From Pseudomonas sp. CCC3.1 (lineage in GTDB: Bacteria; Pseudomonadota; Gammaproteobacteria; Pseudomonadales; Pseudomonadaceae), in contig NZ_CP133778.1 in NCBI RefSeq assembly GCF_034347405.1, positions 682,001 to 746,000 on the forward strand: a DNA stretch of 64,000 bases, written 5' to 3'. A program made the translations under genes and the position numbers. The notes under the pieces were generated by a model, which saw only the letters and a program-made list of their open reading frames with translations, did not search any database and was not told where the DNA came from. This document shows, piece after piece, positions 50,124-58,411 of this stretch (within the stretch, counting starts at the first letter, position 1; every line of letters starts with the position of its first letter).

Positions 50124-50825
50124 TCAACCGCCCAGGTACGCGTCACGCACTTTTGGATCGTTGAGCAATTGCTCACCCGTGCCTTGCATCACGACCCGGC
50201 CGTTTTCCAGCACGTAGGCGCGGTCAGCAATTTTCAGCGCTTGGTTGGCGTTTTGTTCCACCAAAAACACCGTCACCCCTTCATCGCGCAGTTGTTCGAT
50301 GATGCTGAAGATCTGCTGAATGATGATCGGTGCCAAGCCCAATGACGGCTCGTCGAGCAACAACAACTTGGGTTTGCTCATCAGCGCCCGGCCAATGGCG
50401 AGCATTTGTTGCTCACCCCCGGACATGGTGCCGCCACGTTGACTGAAGCGTTCTTTCAGGCGCGGGAAAAGGTGCAGCACCTTGTCCAATTGCGCTTGAT
50501 AGTCGTGCTTCTCGGTGAAGAATCCACCCATGGAGAGGTTCTCTTCCACGGTCAGACGGGCAAATATCCGACGGCCCTCAGGCACCACGGCGATGCTCTT
50601 GCGCATGATCTGCGCCGAGGTCAAACCCACCAGTTCTTCGCCCATGAAGCGAATACTGCCGCTTTGGGCTTGAGGTGAGCCGCACAAAGTCATCATCAAG
50701 GTCGATTTGCCAGCACCGTTCGCGCCGATCAAGGTCACGATTTCACCTTGGTGCACTTCGACGTTGACGCTGTGCAGTGCCTGGATCTTGCCGTAGAAGG
50801 TCGAGACGTTTTCAAATTGCAGCAT
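50124..50825 (-). CDS. livF: Branched-chain amino acid ABC transporter ATPase LivF (BraG)
   Basis: A 233-residue ATPase of the high-affinity leucine/isoleucine/valine importer. Walker A GANGAGKST is near residues 34-42; MSGGEQQMLAIGRALM is the signature block and LLLDEPSLGLAP is Walker B. It is the last gene of the livKHMGF (braCDEFG) operon; its start abuts the livG stop. Pairs with LivG as the ATPase heterodimer. Confidence 0.95.
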   Translation of the reverse strand: MLQFENVSTFYGKIQALHSVNVEVHQGEIVTLIGANGAGKSTLMMTLCGSPQAQSGSIRFMGEELVGLTSAQIMRKSIAVVPEGRRIFARLTVEENLSMGGFFTEKHDYQAQLDKVLHLFPRLKERFSQRGGTMSGGEQQMLAIGRALMSKPKLLLLDEPSLGLAPIIIQQIFSIIEQLRDEGVTVFLVEQNANQALKIADRAYVLENGRVVMQGTGEQLLNDPKVRDAYLGG

Positions 50826-51593
50826 TTACGCTTCCCCCAAATAGGCTTTGATCACTTCAGGGTTGTCGCGGATTTGCTCCGGGGTCCCGTCGGCCAAAGG
50901 TGTGCCCTGATTGATCACCACGATATGGTCGGAAATGCTCATGACCAGTTTCATGTCGTGCTCAATCAACAACACGGTGGCGTTGTGCTCGTTGCGCAAA
51001 ACGCTGATCAGCGCCTTGAGGTCTTCGGTTTCCTTGGGGTTCAGACCGGCTGCCGGTTCGTCGAGCATGAGGATGCGCGGGCGCGTCATCATGCAACGGG
51101 CGATTTCCAGGCGGCGTTGCTGCCCGTAGGCCAGTGTGCCCGCCGGGCGGTTGGCGAACTCGGTCAGGTTGACCTTGTCCAGCCAGTACGCAGCGTATTC
51201 CATGGCATCACGTTCGCTTTTGCGGAACGCCTTGGTCTTGAACAAACCCGCCAGGAAGTTGGTGTTGAGGTGGCGATGCTGAGCAATCAGCAGGTTCTCA
51301 ACGGCCGTCATGTCCTTGAACAAACGCACGTTCTGGAAGGTACGGACCACGCCTTTGCGGGCGATTTCATGCCCGGCCAACCCTTGAATGGCCTCGCCAT
51401 CCAGCAGGATGGTGCCTGCGGTTGGCTTGTAGAAGCCGGTCAGGCAGTTGAACACGGTGGTTTTACCGGCGCCGTTAGGGCCGATCATCGACACAACTTG
51501 TTTTTCCTTGACGGTGAGGCCCACGCCGTTCACCGCCAACAAGCCGCCAAAGCGCATGCTCAGGCCGCTGACTTTCAATATCTCGCGGCTCAT
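50826..51593 (-). CDS. livG: Branched-chain amino acid ABC transporter ATPase LivG (BraF)
   Basis: A 255-residue ATPase with GPNGAGKTTVFNCLTGFYKP (Walker A), AYGQQRRLEIARCMM (LSGGQ variant) and LMLDEPAAGLNPKE (Walker B). ATGA overlap with livM. It works with LivF on the cytoplasmic side of LivHM. Confidence 0.95.
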   Translation of the reverse strand: MSREILKVSGLSMRFGGLLAVNGVGLTVKEKQVVSMIGPNGAGKTTVFNCLTGFYKPTAGTILLDGEAIQGLAGHEIARKGVVRTFQNVRLFKDMTAVENLLIAQHRHLNTNFLAGLFKTKAFRKSERDAMEYAAYWLDKVNLTEFANRPAGTLAYGQQRRLEIARCMMTRPRILMLDEPAAGLNPKETEDLKALISVLRNEHNATVLLIEHDMKLVMSISDHIVVINQGTPLADGTPEQIRDNPEVIKAYLGEA

Positions 51594-52846
51594 TTTCGCA
51601 GCTCCAGGTGAGGACGTTGCATTGGCAGCAGACCTTGCGGACGCCAGATCATCATCAGCACCATCATGGCGCCGAACAGCAGCATCCGGTACTCACTGAA
51701 TTCACGCATCATTTCTGGCAGCAGGATCATGACGATAGCGGCGAGGATCACGCCCAGTTGCGAGCCCATTCCGCCCAGTACCACGATGGCCAGAATGATT
51801 GCCGACTCAATAAACGTGAAGGACTCAGGCGTCACCAAGCCTTGGCGTGCGGCGAAGAAGCTGCCCGCAAAACCGGCGAACGTAGCACCCAGGGTGAAGG
51901 CCGACAGTTTGATGATGGTCGGATTCAAGCCCAGTGCGCGGCAGGCGATTTCGTCTTCACGCAAGGCTTCCCAGGCGCGGCCAATCGGCATGCGCAGCAG
52001 GCGGTTGATCACGAACAGCACGATCAGCACCAGTACCAGCGCGATCAGGTACAAGAAAATCACCTTGTTGATCGAGTTGTATTCGAGGCCGAAGTATTCG
52101 TGGAAGGTTTGCATGCCTTCTGCGGCGGTTCTGTCGAAGCTGAGGCCGAAGAGTGTCGGCTTGGGAATGTTGCTGATGCCGTTGGGGCCGCCGGTGATGT
52201 CCGTGAGGTTACGCAGGAACAAGCGGATGATTTCACCAAAGCCCAAGGTCACGATCGCCAGGTAGTCGCCGCGCAAACGCAGCACCGGGAACCCCAGCAA
52301 GAAGCCAAATGTGGCGGCCATGAGACCGGCAATCGGCAAGCAAACCCAGAAGCTGAAGCCCAGGTAGTGCGAGAGCATGGCGTAGGTGTAAGCACCCACC
52401 GCGTAGAACCCGACGTAACCCAAGTCCAGCAACCCGGCCAGACCCACCACAATGTTCAGGCCAAGGCCCAGCATCACGTAGATCAGGATCAAAGTGGCGA
52501 TGTCGACCGCCCCGCGTGAGCCATAGAATGGCCATACCAGAGCAATGACCACCAGGCCCAGAATGATCCAGCGCTGAGTGCTGGGCAGGGTCAGGAAGTT
52601 GCTCGCCTTTGCAGGCACCTTGGGCATGTTGGGGGAGGCTTTCCAGGCCGCGCTCAATTGATCACTGAACAATACGCGCAGGAACATCAGCACTGAGCAG
52701 ATCGCAATGATCGCCAGTGTGAGCGGGCTGGAGTTATGAACTTCGAGGCCGATGCCGACGATCGACAGTTTTAAGCCGAGGACCGGGTAGGCAACCGCCC
52801 AGACCAAGAGAGCGCTGAACAGCGCTGATTTAAGATGCCGAGTCAT
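51590..52846 (-). CDS. livM: Branched-chain amino acid permease LivM (BraE)
   Basis: A 418-residue inner-membrane permease, about ten hydrophobic helices. The EAA-like loop is GRAWEALREDEIACRALGLN. The first 90 residues form an N-terminal extension with two helices before the core, as in BraE/LivM. It overlaps livH and livG by four bases each, so translation of the operon is tightly coupled. Confidence 0.95.
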   Translation of the reverse strand: MTRHLKSALFSALLVWAVAYPVLGLKLSIVGIGLEVHNSSPLTLAIIAICSVLMFLRVLFSDQLSAAWKASPNMPKVPAKASNFLTLPSTQRWIILGLVVIALVWPFYGSRGAVDIATLILIYVMLGLGLNIVVGLAGLLDLGYVGFYAVGAYTYAMLSHYLGFSFWVCLPIAGLMAATFGFLLGFPVLRLRGDYLAIVTLGFGEIIRLFLRNLTDITGGPNGISNIPKPTLFGLSFDRTAAEGMQTFHEYFGLEYNSINKVIFLYLIALVLVLIVLFVINRLLRMPIGRAWEALREDEIACRALGLNPTIIKLSAFTLGATFAGFAGSFFAARQGLVTPESFTFIESAIILAIVVLGGMGSQLGVILAAIVMILLPEMMREFSEYRMLLFGAMMVLMMIWRPQGLLPMQRPHLELRK

Positions 52847-53766
52847 ACTTTTTCAACCTCCGGACGGCCCAGGATGCCGGATGGGCGGAACAACAGCACC
52901 AACACCAGCAAGCCAAACGCCACAACGTCTTTGTACTGGTCACCAAAAATGTCACCGCCAAAGGCTTCTGCGACACCGAGCACCAAGCCGCCGAGCATCG
53001 CGCCCGGGATGCTGCCGATACCGCCCAGGACGGCTGCAGTGAACGCTTTGAGGCCGACCATAAATCCGGCGTTAGGGTTGATCACGCCGTATTGCATGCT
53101 GATCAACACGGCCGCAACGGCCGCCAGGGCGGCGCCGATCACGAATGTCAGCGCAATCACGTTGTTGGTGTTAATGCCCAGCAGGTTGGCCATCTTCATG
53201 TCTTCAGCACAGGCGCGGCAGGCGCGGCCCATACGAGAGCGAGAGATGAACAGGGTGAGGCCCCACATGGCCAGCACTGTGACGACGAAGACCACAATTT
53301 GCATGTAGGAAACGATGACTTCCTGAGCGCCTCCTGGACCGAACGAGAAGCTACCGGGGATCAGGTTAGGGATCGATTTGTCTTTTGAGTCTTGGGACAT
53401 CAAGACAAGGTTTTGCAGGAAGAGCGACATACCAATCGCCGAAATCAGCGGGATCAGGCGATTGCTGCCACGCAGTGGACGGTAGGCAACCCGTTCAATG
53501 CTGTAGCCGTAGGCGCTGGTCACGACGATGCTGGCGATAAACGCTGCGGTCATCAAAAGCGGCACGCTGTCCAGACCCATCATGGTCAGGCCGGCGATGG
53601 CGATAAACGCAATGTAGGAACCAATCATGTACACCTCGCCGTGGGCGAAGTTGATCATTCCAATAATGCCGTAAACCATCGTATAGCCGATGGCGATCAG
53701 GGCATATGTGCTGCCAACGTTGAGGCCGTTAACCAGCATTTGGAAGAAGTGATAGATATCAGGCAT
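52843..53766 (-). CDS. livH: Branched-chain amino acid permease LivH (BraD)
   Basis: A 307-residue permease with about eight hydrophobic helices. NGLNVGSTYALIAIGYTMVYGIIGMINFAHG is the family N-terminal signature and GRACRACAEDMKMANLLGIN the EAA loop. The start is 249 bases downstream of livK, beyond an attenuating hairpin; livHMGF then run without gaps. Confidence 0.95.
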   Translation of the reverse strand: MPDIYHFFQMLVNGLNVGSTYALIAIGYTMVYGIIGMINFAHGEVYMIGSYIAFIAIAGLTMMGLDSVPLLMTAAFIASIVVTSAYGYSIERVAYRPLRGSNRLIPLISAIGMSLFLQNLVLMSQDSKDKSIPNLIPGSFSFGPGGAQEVIVSYMQIVVFVVTVLAMWGLTLFISRSRMGRACRACAEDMKMANLLGINTNNVIALTFVIGAALAAVAAVLISMQYGVINPNAGFMVGLKAFTAAVLGGIGSIPGAMLGGLVLGVAEAFGGDIFGDQYKDVVAFGLLVLVLLFRPSGILGRPEVEKV

Positions 53767-53962
53767 TACTAAGCTCCTAAAAACCTGAGACGCATTTCAC
53801 TGGTGGAGTCATTTTCCGGCTTGGGCGCTGCGGATTTACACCCGCTTGAGCACAAGTCTTTAGCCAGCGAACCGCTGGTGACGGTTTTAAAGATTTTCAG
53901 GTGGGGAGACTCTCGGATCACGAAAGCGCGGCCCATTTTCTGTGGGCCAAAGGCCCGTAAAA

Positions 53963-53994
53963 CAAAGCCCACCGCTTGCGCAGTGGGCTTTGTT
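53963..53994 (-). terminator. Attenuating hairpin between livK and livH
   Basis: On the minus strand CAAAGCCCAC / GTGGGCTTTG enclose a short loop, with a T-rich end. It probably reduces read-through into livHMGF, giving excess binding protein. The rest of the 249-base gap has no gene. Confidence 0.75.
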
Positions 53995-54014
53995 GTCAGA
54001 TCAAGAACCGACCC

Positions 54015-55136
54015 TTATTGAGGGCTTACTTCTGTTTTAGGTTTGCCGAAGTGCCATTCGTAGACCACGAATTTGAAGTCTTTCAGGTCGCCTTTGGCGT
54101 CGTAGCTCAGATCACCCGTCGGAGTTTTGAACGTACCGGCATGGATAGCGGCGGCGACTTTGGCAGTGTCTTCGCTTTTGGCTGCCGTGATGCCTTGAGC
54201 AATCAACTCAACAGCCGAGTAAGCCGGGAACACGAACGGGCCGCTTGGGTCTTTGCCATCAGCTTTGATTGCGTCAGCAATGGCTTTGTTGGCCGGGTCG
54301 GTGTCGAAGGATTTAGGCAGGGTTACCAGCAAGCCTTCGGAAGCGCCTTGGGCAATTTGCGAGATGGAGTCGTTGCCCACGCCTTCAGGGCCCATGAACT
54401 TGGCGTTCACGCCTTTTTCTTTGGCTTGACGCAGGATCAGGCCCAGCTCTGGGTGGTAGCCGCCGTAGTAAACAAAGTCGACGTTGTTTTGTTTGAGCTT
54501 GCCAATAATGGAAGAGAAGTCTTTCTCGCCAGCATTGATACCTTCAAAGACGGCGACTTTAACGCCGTCTTTTTCAAGGGTCTGTTTAACCGCGGTGGCA
54601 ATGCCTTCGCCGTATTGCTGTTTGTCGTGCAGTACCGCGACGACTTTAGGCTTAACGAATTTGGCGATGTAATTACCCGCTGCCGGGCCTTGGGCGCTGT
54701 CCAGGCCAATGGTGCGGAAGATCATCTTGTAACCACGGGCAGTGATCTCCGGGCTGGTGGCCGCCGGGGTGATCATGATGACGCCTTCGTCTTCGTAGAT
54801 ATCCGAAGCAGGCTGAGTGGAGCTGGAGCACAGGTGACCGACAACAAACTTGACGCCATCATTGACCACTTTGTTGGCGACCGCTACGGCTTGTTTTGGG
54901 TCGCAGGCGTCGTCGTACTCTTTGGCTTCAAGCTGTTTTCCATCGACACCGCCTTTGGCGTTGATGTCTGCGATAGCTTGTTTGGCGCCCATGAACTGCA
55001 TGTCGCCATACTGAGTCACTGGCCCGGTTTTCGGGCCTGCAATACCGATCTTGATGGTGTCTGCGGCAAACGAATGGCTGGCAACCCCGGCCAAAACCAT
55101 AGCGGCAAACAGTTTAGTAATCTGCTTCTTAGCCAT
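54015..55136 (-). CDS. livK: Branched-chain amino acid-binding protein LivK/BraC
   Basis: A 373-residue periplasmic binding protein. Signal peptide MAKKQITKLFAAMVLAGVASHSFAA; mature start DTIKIGIAGPKTGPVTQYGD. The leucine/isoleucine/valine-binding fold has the FVVGHLCSSSTQPASDIYEDEG ligand block (with the Ser/Thr pair) and an internal CDP/C disulfide pair. It heads the operon and is likely expressed more than the permease genes because of the intergenic hairpin. Confidence 0.95.
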   Translation of the reverse strand: MAKKQITKLFAAMVLAGVASHSFAADTIKIGIAGPKTGPVTQYGDMQFMGAKQAIADINAKGGVDGKQLEAKEYDDACDPKQAVAVANKVVNDGVKFVVGHLCSSSTQPASDIYEDEGVIMITPAATSPEITARGYKMIFRTIGLDSAQGPAAGNYIAKFVKPKVVAVLHDKQQYGEGIATAVKQTLEKDGVKVAVFEGINAGEKDFSSIIGKLKQNNVDFVYYGGYHPELGLILRQAKEKGVNAKFMGPEGVGNDSISQIAQGASEGLLVTLPKSFDTDPANKAIADAIKADGKDPSGPFVFPAYSAVELIAQGITAAKSEDTAKVAAAIHAGTFKTPTGDLSYDAKGDLKDFKFVVYEWHFGKPKTEVSPQ

Positions 55137-55241
55137 CTTTATTGGTGCTCCACTCTTCTGTTGTATTTTTTATAGTCCTGGAAGCCAAGGCAGCCGGACC
55201 GGGTTTTTTCTGAGCGAAATTCCCGATCAATCCCCCTTGCA

Positions 55242-55257
55242 ACTGTACCGGTACAGT
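55242..55257. promoter_or_regulatory. Perfect 16-base palindrome upstream of livK
   Basis: ACTGTACCGGTACAGT at 55242-55257 reads the same on both strands. It lies 106 bases before the livK start and 246 before the DUF2288 gene, so it is placed as an operator in the 366-base divergent gap. It resembles sites of dimeric repressors of the GntR/TetR type in shape; no regulator is assigned. The remainder of the gap has T-rich stretches near 55140-55180 and 55440-55500 and no gene. Confidence 0.6.
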
Positions 55258-55502
55258 GTAGAGCGCCGGTTTAGCGCTTGAATAGCGGGCTGCCAGGGGA
55301 AAAAACAGGGAATGTCGCTTAAACGAAAGAAAAAGACAGAATGGCGGCGGATTATGTGGCTGATCTTTATCAGAATGTTGCCGGTTCAGCTTTTCCGTCC
55401 TTGGCCTTTTTGCTCTTTCCCTCGTTCCTTCACCTTTATTCGGGTTTTTCTACCGGGTAGACGGCGTTATCATTGCGCCGATTTTTTTACCTGGTGAATC
55501 CC

Positions 55503-55808
55503 ATGAATCAAGAACCTAGCACCCTCTATGCCAAGCTGCTTGGCGAGACCTCAACAATTGAGTGGAAAGCGTTGCAGCCGTTCTTCGCGAAAGGCGATTT
55601 GTTGTGGGTTGGGCCTGGGCTGGACTTGATCGATGCCGCAGTGGCTGTGACTCAGGATGAGGCAGAGAAAGTGAGTGCCTGGATAGCCTCTGGGGTGTTT
55701 GGAAAGATGACTGGAGAGCAAGCGCTAGACGTTCTTGAACGTGACCCAGAGCTGTGGGCTGTGGTGGTATCGCCTTGGGTAATGGTCCAGGAAAGGGCGC
55801 TGAAATAA
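55503..55808 (+). CDS. DUF2288 family protein
   Basis: A 101-residue small protein (MNQEPSTLYAKLLGETSTIEWKAL...) with the DUF2288 pattern: an N-terminal helix, WVGPGLDLIDAAVAV and ERDPELWAVVVSPWVMVQERALK at the end. It is cytoplasmic, with no signal or membrane segment, and conserved in gamma-proteobacteria without known role. Start at 55503; ten codons upstream remain open. Confidence 0.88.
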   Translation: MNQEPSTLYAKLLGETSTIEWKALQPFFAKGDLLWVGPGLDLIDAAVAVTQDEAEKVSAWIASGVFGKMTGEQALDVLERDPELWAVVVSPWVMVQERALK

Positions 55809-55907
55809 TCCTTGGCACCAAATTGGAGCGTTTTTAACGCTGAGATTTCGCTCGAAAAGTGTGTAGGCCAGTAACTAGTGTCAGAATAGTGGCCACCTGC
55901 CGTGAAG

Positions 55908-55937
55908 AAACGCCACAGCCGAGGCTGTGGCTTTTTT
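55908..55937 (+). terminator. Intrinsic terminator downstream of DUF2288
   Basis: GCCACAGCC / GGCTGTGGC stem and a T8 tract, about 100 bases after the DUF2288 stop; the region between contains nothing recognisable. Confidence 0.82.
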
Positions 55938-55972
55938 TTACCTGCCAATTGATCTTGGCAGTGACTGCGGCC

Positions 55973-58177
55973 TTATTGACTGGAAAGCTGGAAGGTGGCG
56001 TAGCCAGAGGCCGGGCGGGGGTTTTTATTCAGGTGTTCCAGCAGCGTATGCAGCGCCTCAAAAGGTACGGGGCGACTCAGCAAGTACCCTTGGATAAAGT
56101 CGCATCCGTAATGGCTTAAAAGCTCAAATTGTTGGGTGGTCTCGACCCCTTCGCTCACCACTTGCAGGTGCAGCGTGTGGGCCATCACGATGATGGCTTG
56201 TACGATCTCCATGTCCTGACTGGAGGTTGGAATGTCTTGGATAAATGAGCGATCAATCTTCAAGGTATTGAGCGGCAAGCGTTTTAAATAGGCCAGGGAT
56301 GAGTATCCGGTGCCGAAATCGTCAATCGACAAAGACACGCCCAGTGCTCGAATTTGGCGCAATAACGCCGAGGTGCTGCTGATGTTACCCATCAGCGCGT
56401 TCTCAGTGACCTCCAGTTCCAGGCGATGCGGGGCGATCCCGGACGCGAACAGCGCACTTTCAATTTCGTCAGCCAGTTCTACTCGCACGAGATTCAGTGC
56501 CGAGCAATTGACTGAGATCCCGAGCTGCTGCCAGCCCAGTCGGGTAAGCGCCGCTAAATCCTGGCAGGCCTTGCGCAGTACCCAGCTGTCCAGTTCGGCA
56601 ATAAGTCCGTTGGCTTCAGCGATGTTGATAAAACGATCGGGGGCGAGCAGGCCATGCGTGGGGTGATCCCAGCGGACCAAGGCTTCTAACTTGGCGACGC
56701 GTCCATGTTTAAGGTCAAAAATAGGTTGGTAGTGCAGCAACAATCCGCTGTCTTCATTCAGCGCATGACGCAATTCTTCTTCTATTTGCAGTTCCAGAGA
56801 GGCGCGGGTTGTCAGGTTTGAGCTGAAGAAGTTCAGGCTGTTACGGCCATTGCCTTTGGATTGGTAAAGCGCCAGGTCGGCATGTTTGAGCAGTTCAGTG
56901 CTGGTGGTGCCATCGTCCGGGAACACGCTGATACCAATGCTGGTGGTCATCACCATGCGCCGTCCAGCCAGTTCGATGGGCTCTTTGAGCGTCTGCATGA
57001 TGCGTTTGGCCATGCTTTGGGCTTCATCGCGTTCATGGATGTTGATCAAAATGCAAAACTCATCGCCTCCAAAGCGTGCGACCACGTCCTCATAGCTGCG
57101 AGCGGCGCTTTTTATCTGGTTGGCGATGGTCTTGAGCAACTCGTCCCCGGCGTCGTGGCCCAGGCTGTCATTGATGCGTTTGAAATGATCAATATCGAGA
57201 AACATCACGGCCAGCTTGCTGCCACTTGTTGCGCATTCAGTGAGTTTTTCGGCAAAAATCTGGTTGAACCCGCGCCGGTTGATCAGGTTGGTCAACGGGT
57301 CGTAGTGCGCCACTTGTTGCAACGACATGCGGGCTGCATCCAGTTGGCTGAGCAGTGCATTGACCCGTATCAGGTCGTGTTCCTTTTGCTGCAGTTTCTT
57401 GTCGACCAAGGCTGCGCTGATGCTGCTGCCAATCAGCAGCAAGCTCATTACGGCAACCATCAGTGCCAGTTGCCAATGATTGGTTTCAATATGCGCCTGG
57501 CTGGCGTCGCCGGTGAGCGAGAAGGTGTGCAGCGCCCACATGCCGATAAAGTGCACGCTGAGGATGGCCGAGCCTGCCGTGATGCTGATGGCGTACTTAA
57601 AAAAATGATGAAACAGGCCCTGGGTTGAGCGCAGCGATACGGCCATTTGCAAGGCCCAATAGCTGGCGCCCACGGCCAGTAAGAGTGAGAGCGCAACCGG
57701 GGTGGCGTGGTAATGCCGAAGGCTGTTGGAATGCATGGCTGACATGCCGGTGTAGTGCATGCCCCCAATGCCTATGCCAAAAATCAGCGCTGCCAGCAGT
57801 AAATGAGCCCGCGAGAGCGTCAGGCGATTGAGCACCTGCATGGCCAGAAGGGCGCCGATCCAGATGATGGCCAGTGAGCCAATGGTAATGCCCAGGTCGT
57901 AATGGATTTCGAGCGAGGACTCAAACGCCAGCATGCTGATGAAGTGCATGGCCCAGATCCCGATAGCCAGACAGCTTGCACCTAGCCAGCGCCAGACCGT
58001 TTTAGCGGCTGTTTTTTCCGCATTAGCGGCGCGTTCAACCATGTGTAACGCAGCCAGGCTTGCGGCGCAGGCCACCAGCCAGGCAATAAATACCAGGTAC
58101 AGGTTATGGCTGCTGCTGATCAGTTGTTGTGTGTGTTCAGCGTGTGCGTTGAGAAACTGCCAGTCCAACCAATCCAT
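55973..58177 (-). CDS. mucR: MHYT-GGDEF-EAL cyclic-di-GMP protein (MucR type)
   Basis: A 734-residue inner-membrane protein. Seven hydrophobic helices form an MHYT sensor with the repeats MHF (78), MHYT (140) and a VHF variant (209), thought to bind a metal that senses oxygen, CO or NO. A GGDEF domain (GGDEF intact at 370-374) and an EAL domain (EAL at 498-500 in KLEALVRW) follow, so both synthase and phosphodiesterase motifs are present. The order matches P. aeruginosa MucR, which affects alginate and nitric-oxide dispersal. The ATG at 58177 follows GAGG. It stands alone. Confidence 0.9.
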   Translation of the reverse strand: MDWLDWQFLNAHAEHTQQLISSSHNLYLVFIAWLVACAASLAALHMVERAANAEKTAAKTVWRWLGASCLAIGIWAMHFISMLAFESSLEIHYDLGITIGSLAIIWIGALLAMQVLNRLTLSRAHLLLAALIFGIGIGGMHYTGMSAMHSNSLRHYHATPVALSLLLAVGASYWALQMAVSLRSTQGLFHHFFKYAISITAGSAILSVHFIGMWALHTFSLTGDASQAHIETNHWQLALMVAVMSLLLIGSSISAALVDKKLQQKEHDLIRVNALLSQLDAARMSLQQVAHYDPLTNLINRRGFNQIFAEKLTECATSGSKLAVMFLDIDHFKRINDSLGHDAGDELLKTIANQIKSAARSYEDVVARFGGDEFCILINIHERDEAQSMAKRIMQTLKEPIELAGRRMVMTTSIGISVFPDDGTTSTELLKHADLALYQSKGNGRNSLNFFSSNLTTRASLELQIEEELRHALNEDSGLLLHYQPIFDLKHGRVAKLEALVRWDHPTHGLLAPDRFINIAEANGLIAELDSWVLRKACQDLAALTRLGWQQLGISVNCSALNLVRVELADEIESALFASGIAPHRLELEVTENALMGNISSTSALLRQIRALGVSLSIDDFGTGYSSLAYLKRLPLNTLKIDRSFIQDIPTSSQDMEIVQAIIVMAHTLHLQVVSEGVETTQQFELLSHYGCDFIQGYLLSRPVPFEALHTLLEHLNKNPRPASGYATFQLSSQ

Positions 58178-58340
58178 TGCACGCCTCGGCACCGAGTCCT
58201 TGTTTGCCAGCGCCAAAGAGCTGGTTGCTTTCAGTGTAGAGGCTGGGATTGAGCAGGGAGGGGGTGGCTATATGATGCCAATCATTTTGTTCTTAAAACG
58301 ACATGGCTTATATAAATTTTTATTAGTTGGCGCGAAATGT

Positions 58341-58407
58341 CTGTGGGAGACAAGCTCCCACAGTGGGCCTGGGTTTGCCCGCATCGCAGGCAAACCGGCC
58401 CTCACAG
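58341..58407. repeat. REP-type inverted repeat region
   Basis: Contains CTGTGGGAGACAAGCTCCCACAG, a short perfect palindrome, then GGTTTGCC / GGCAAACC and a trailing GGCCCTCACAG. A compound or decayed REP copy between mucR (upstream) and rapA (downstream stop). Confidence 0.65.
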
Positions 58408-58411
58408 ATCG

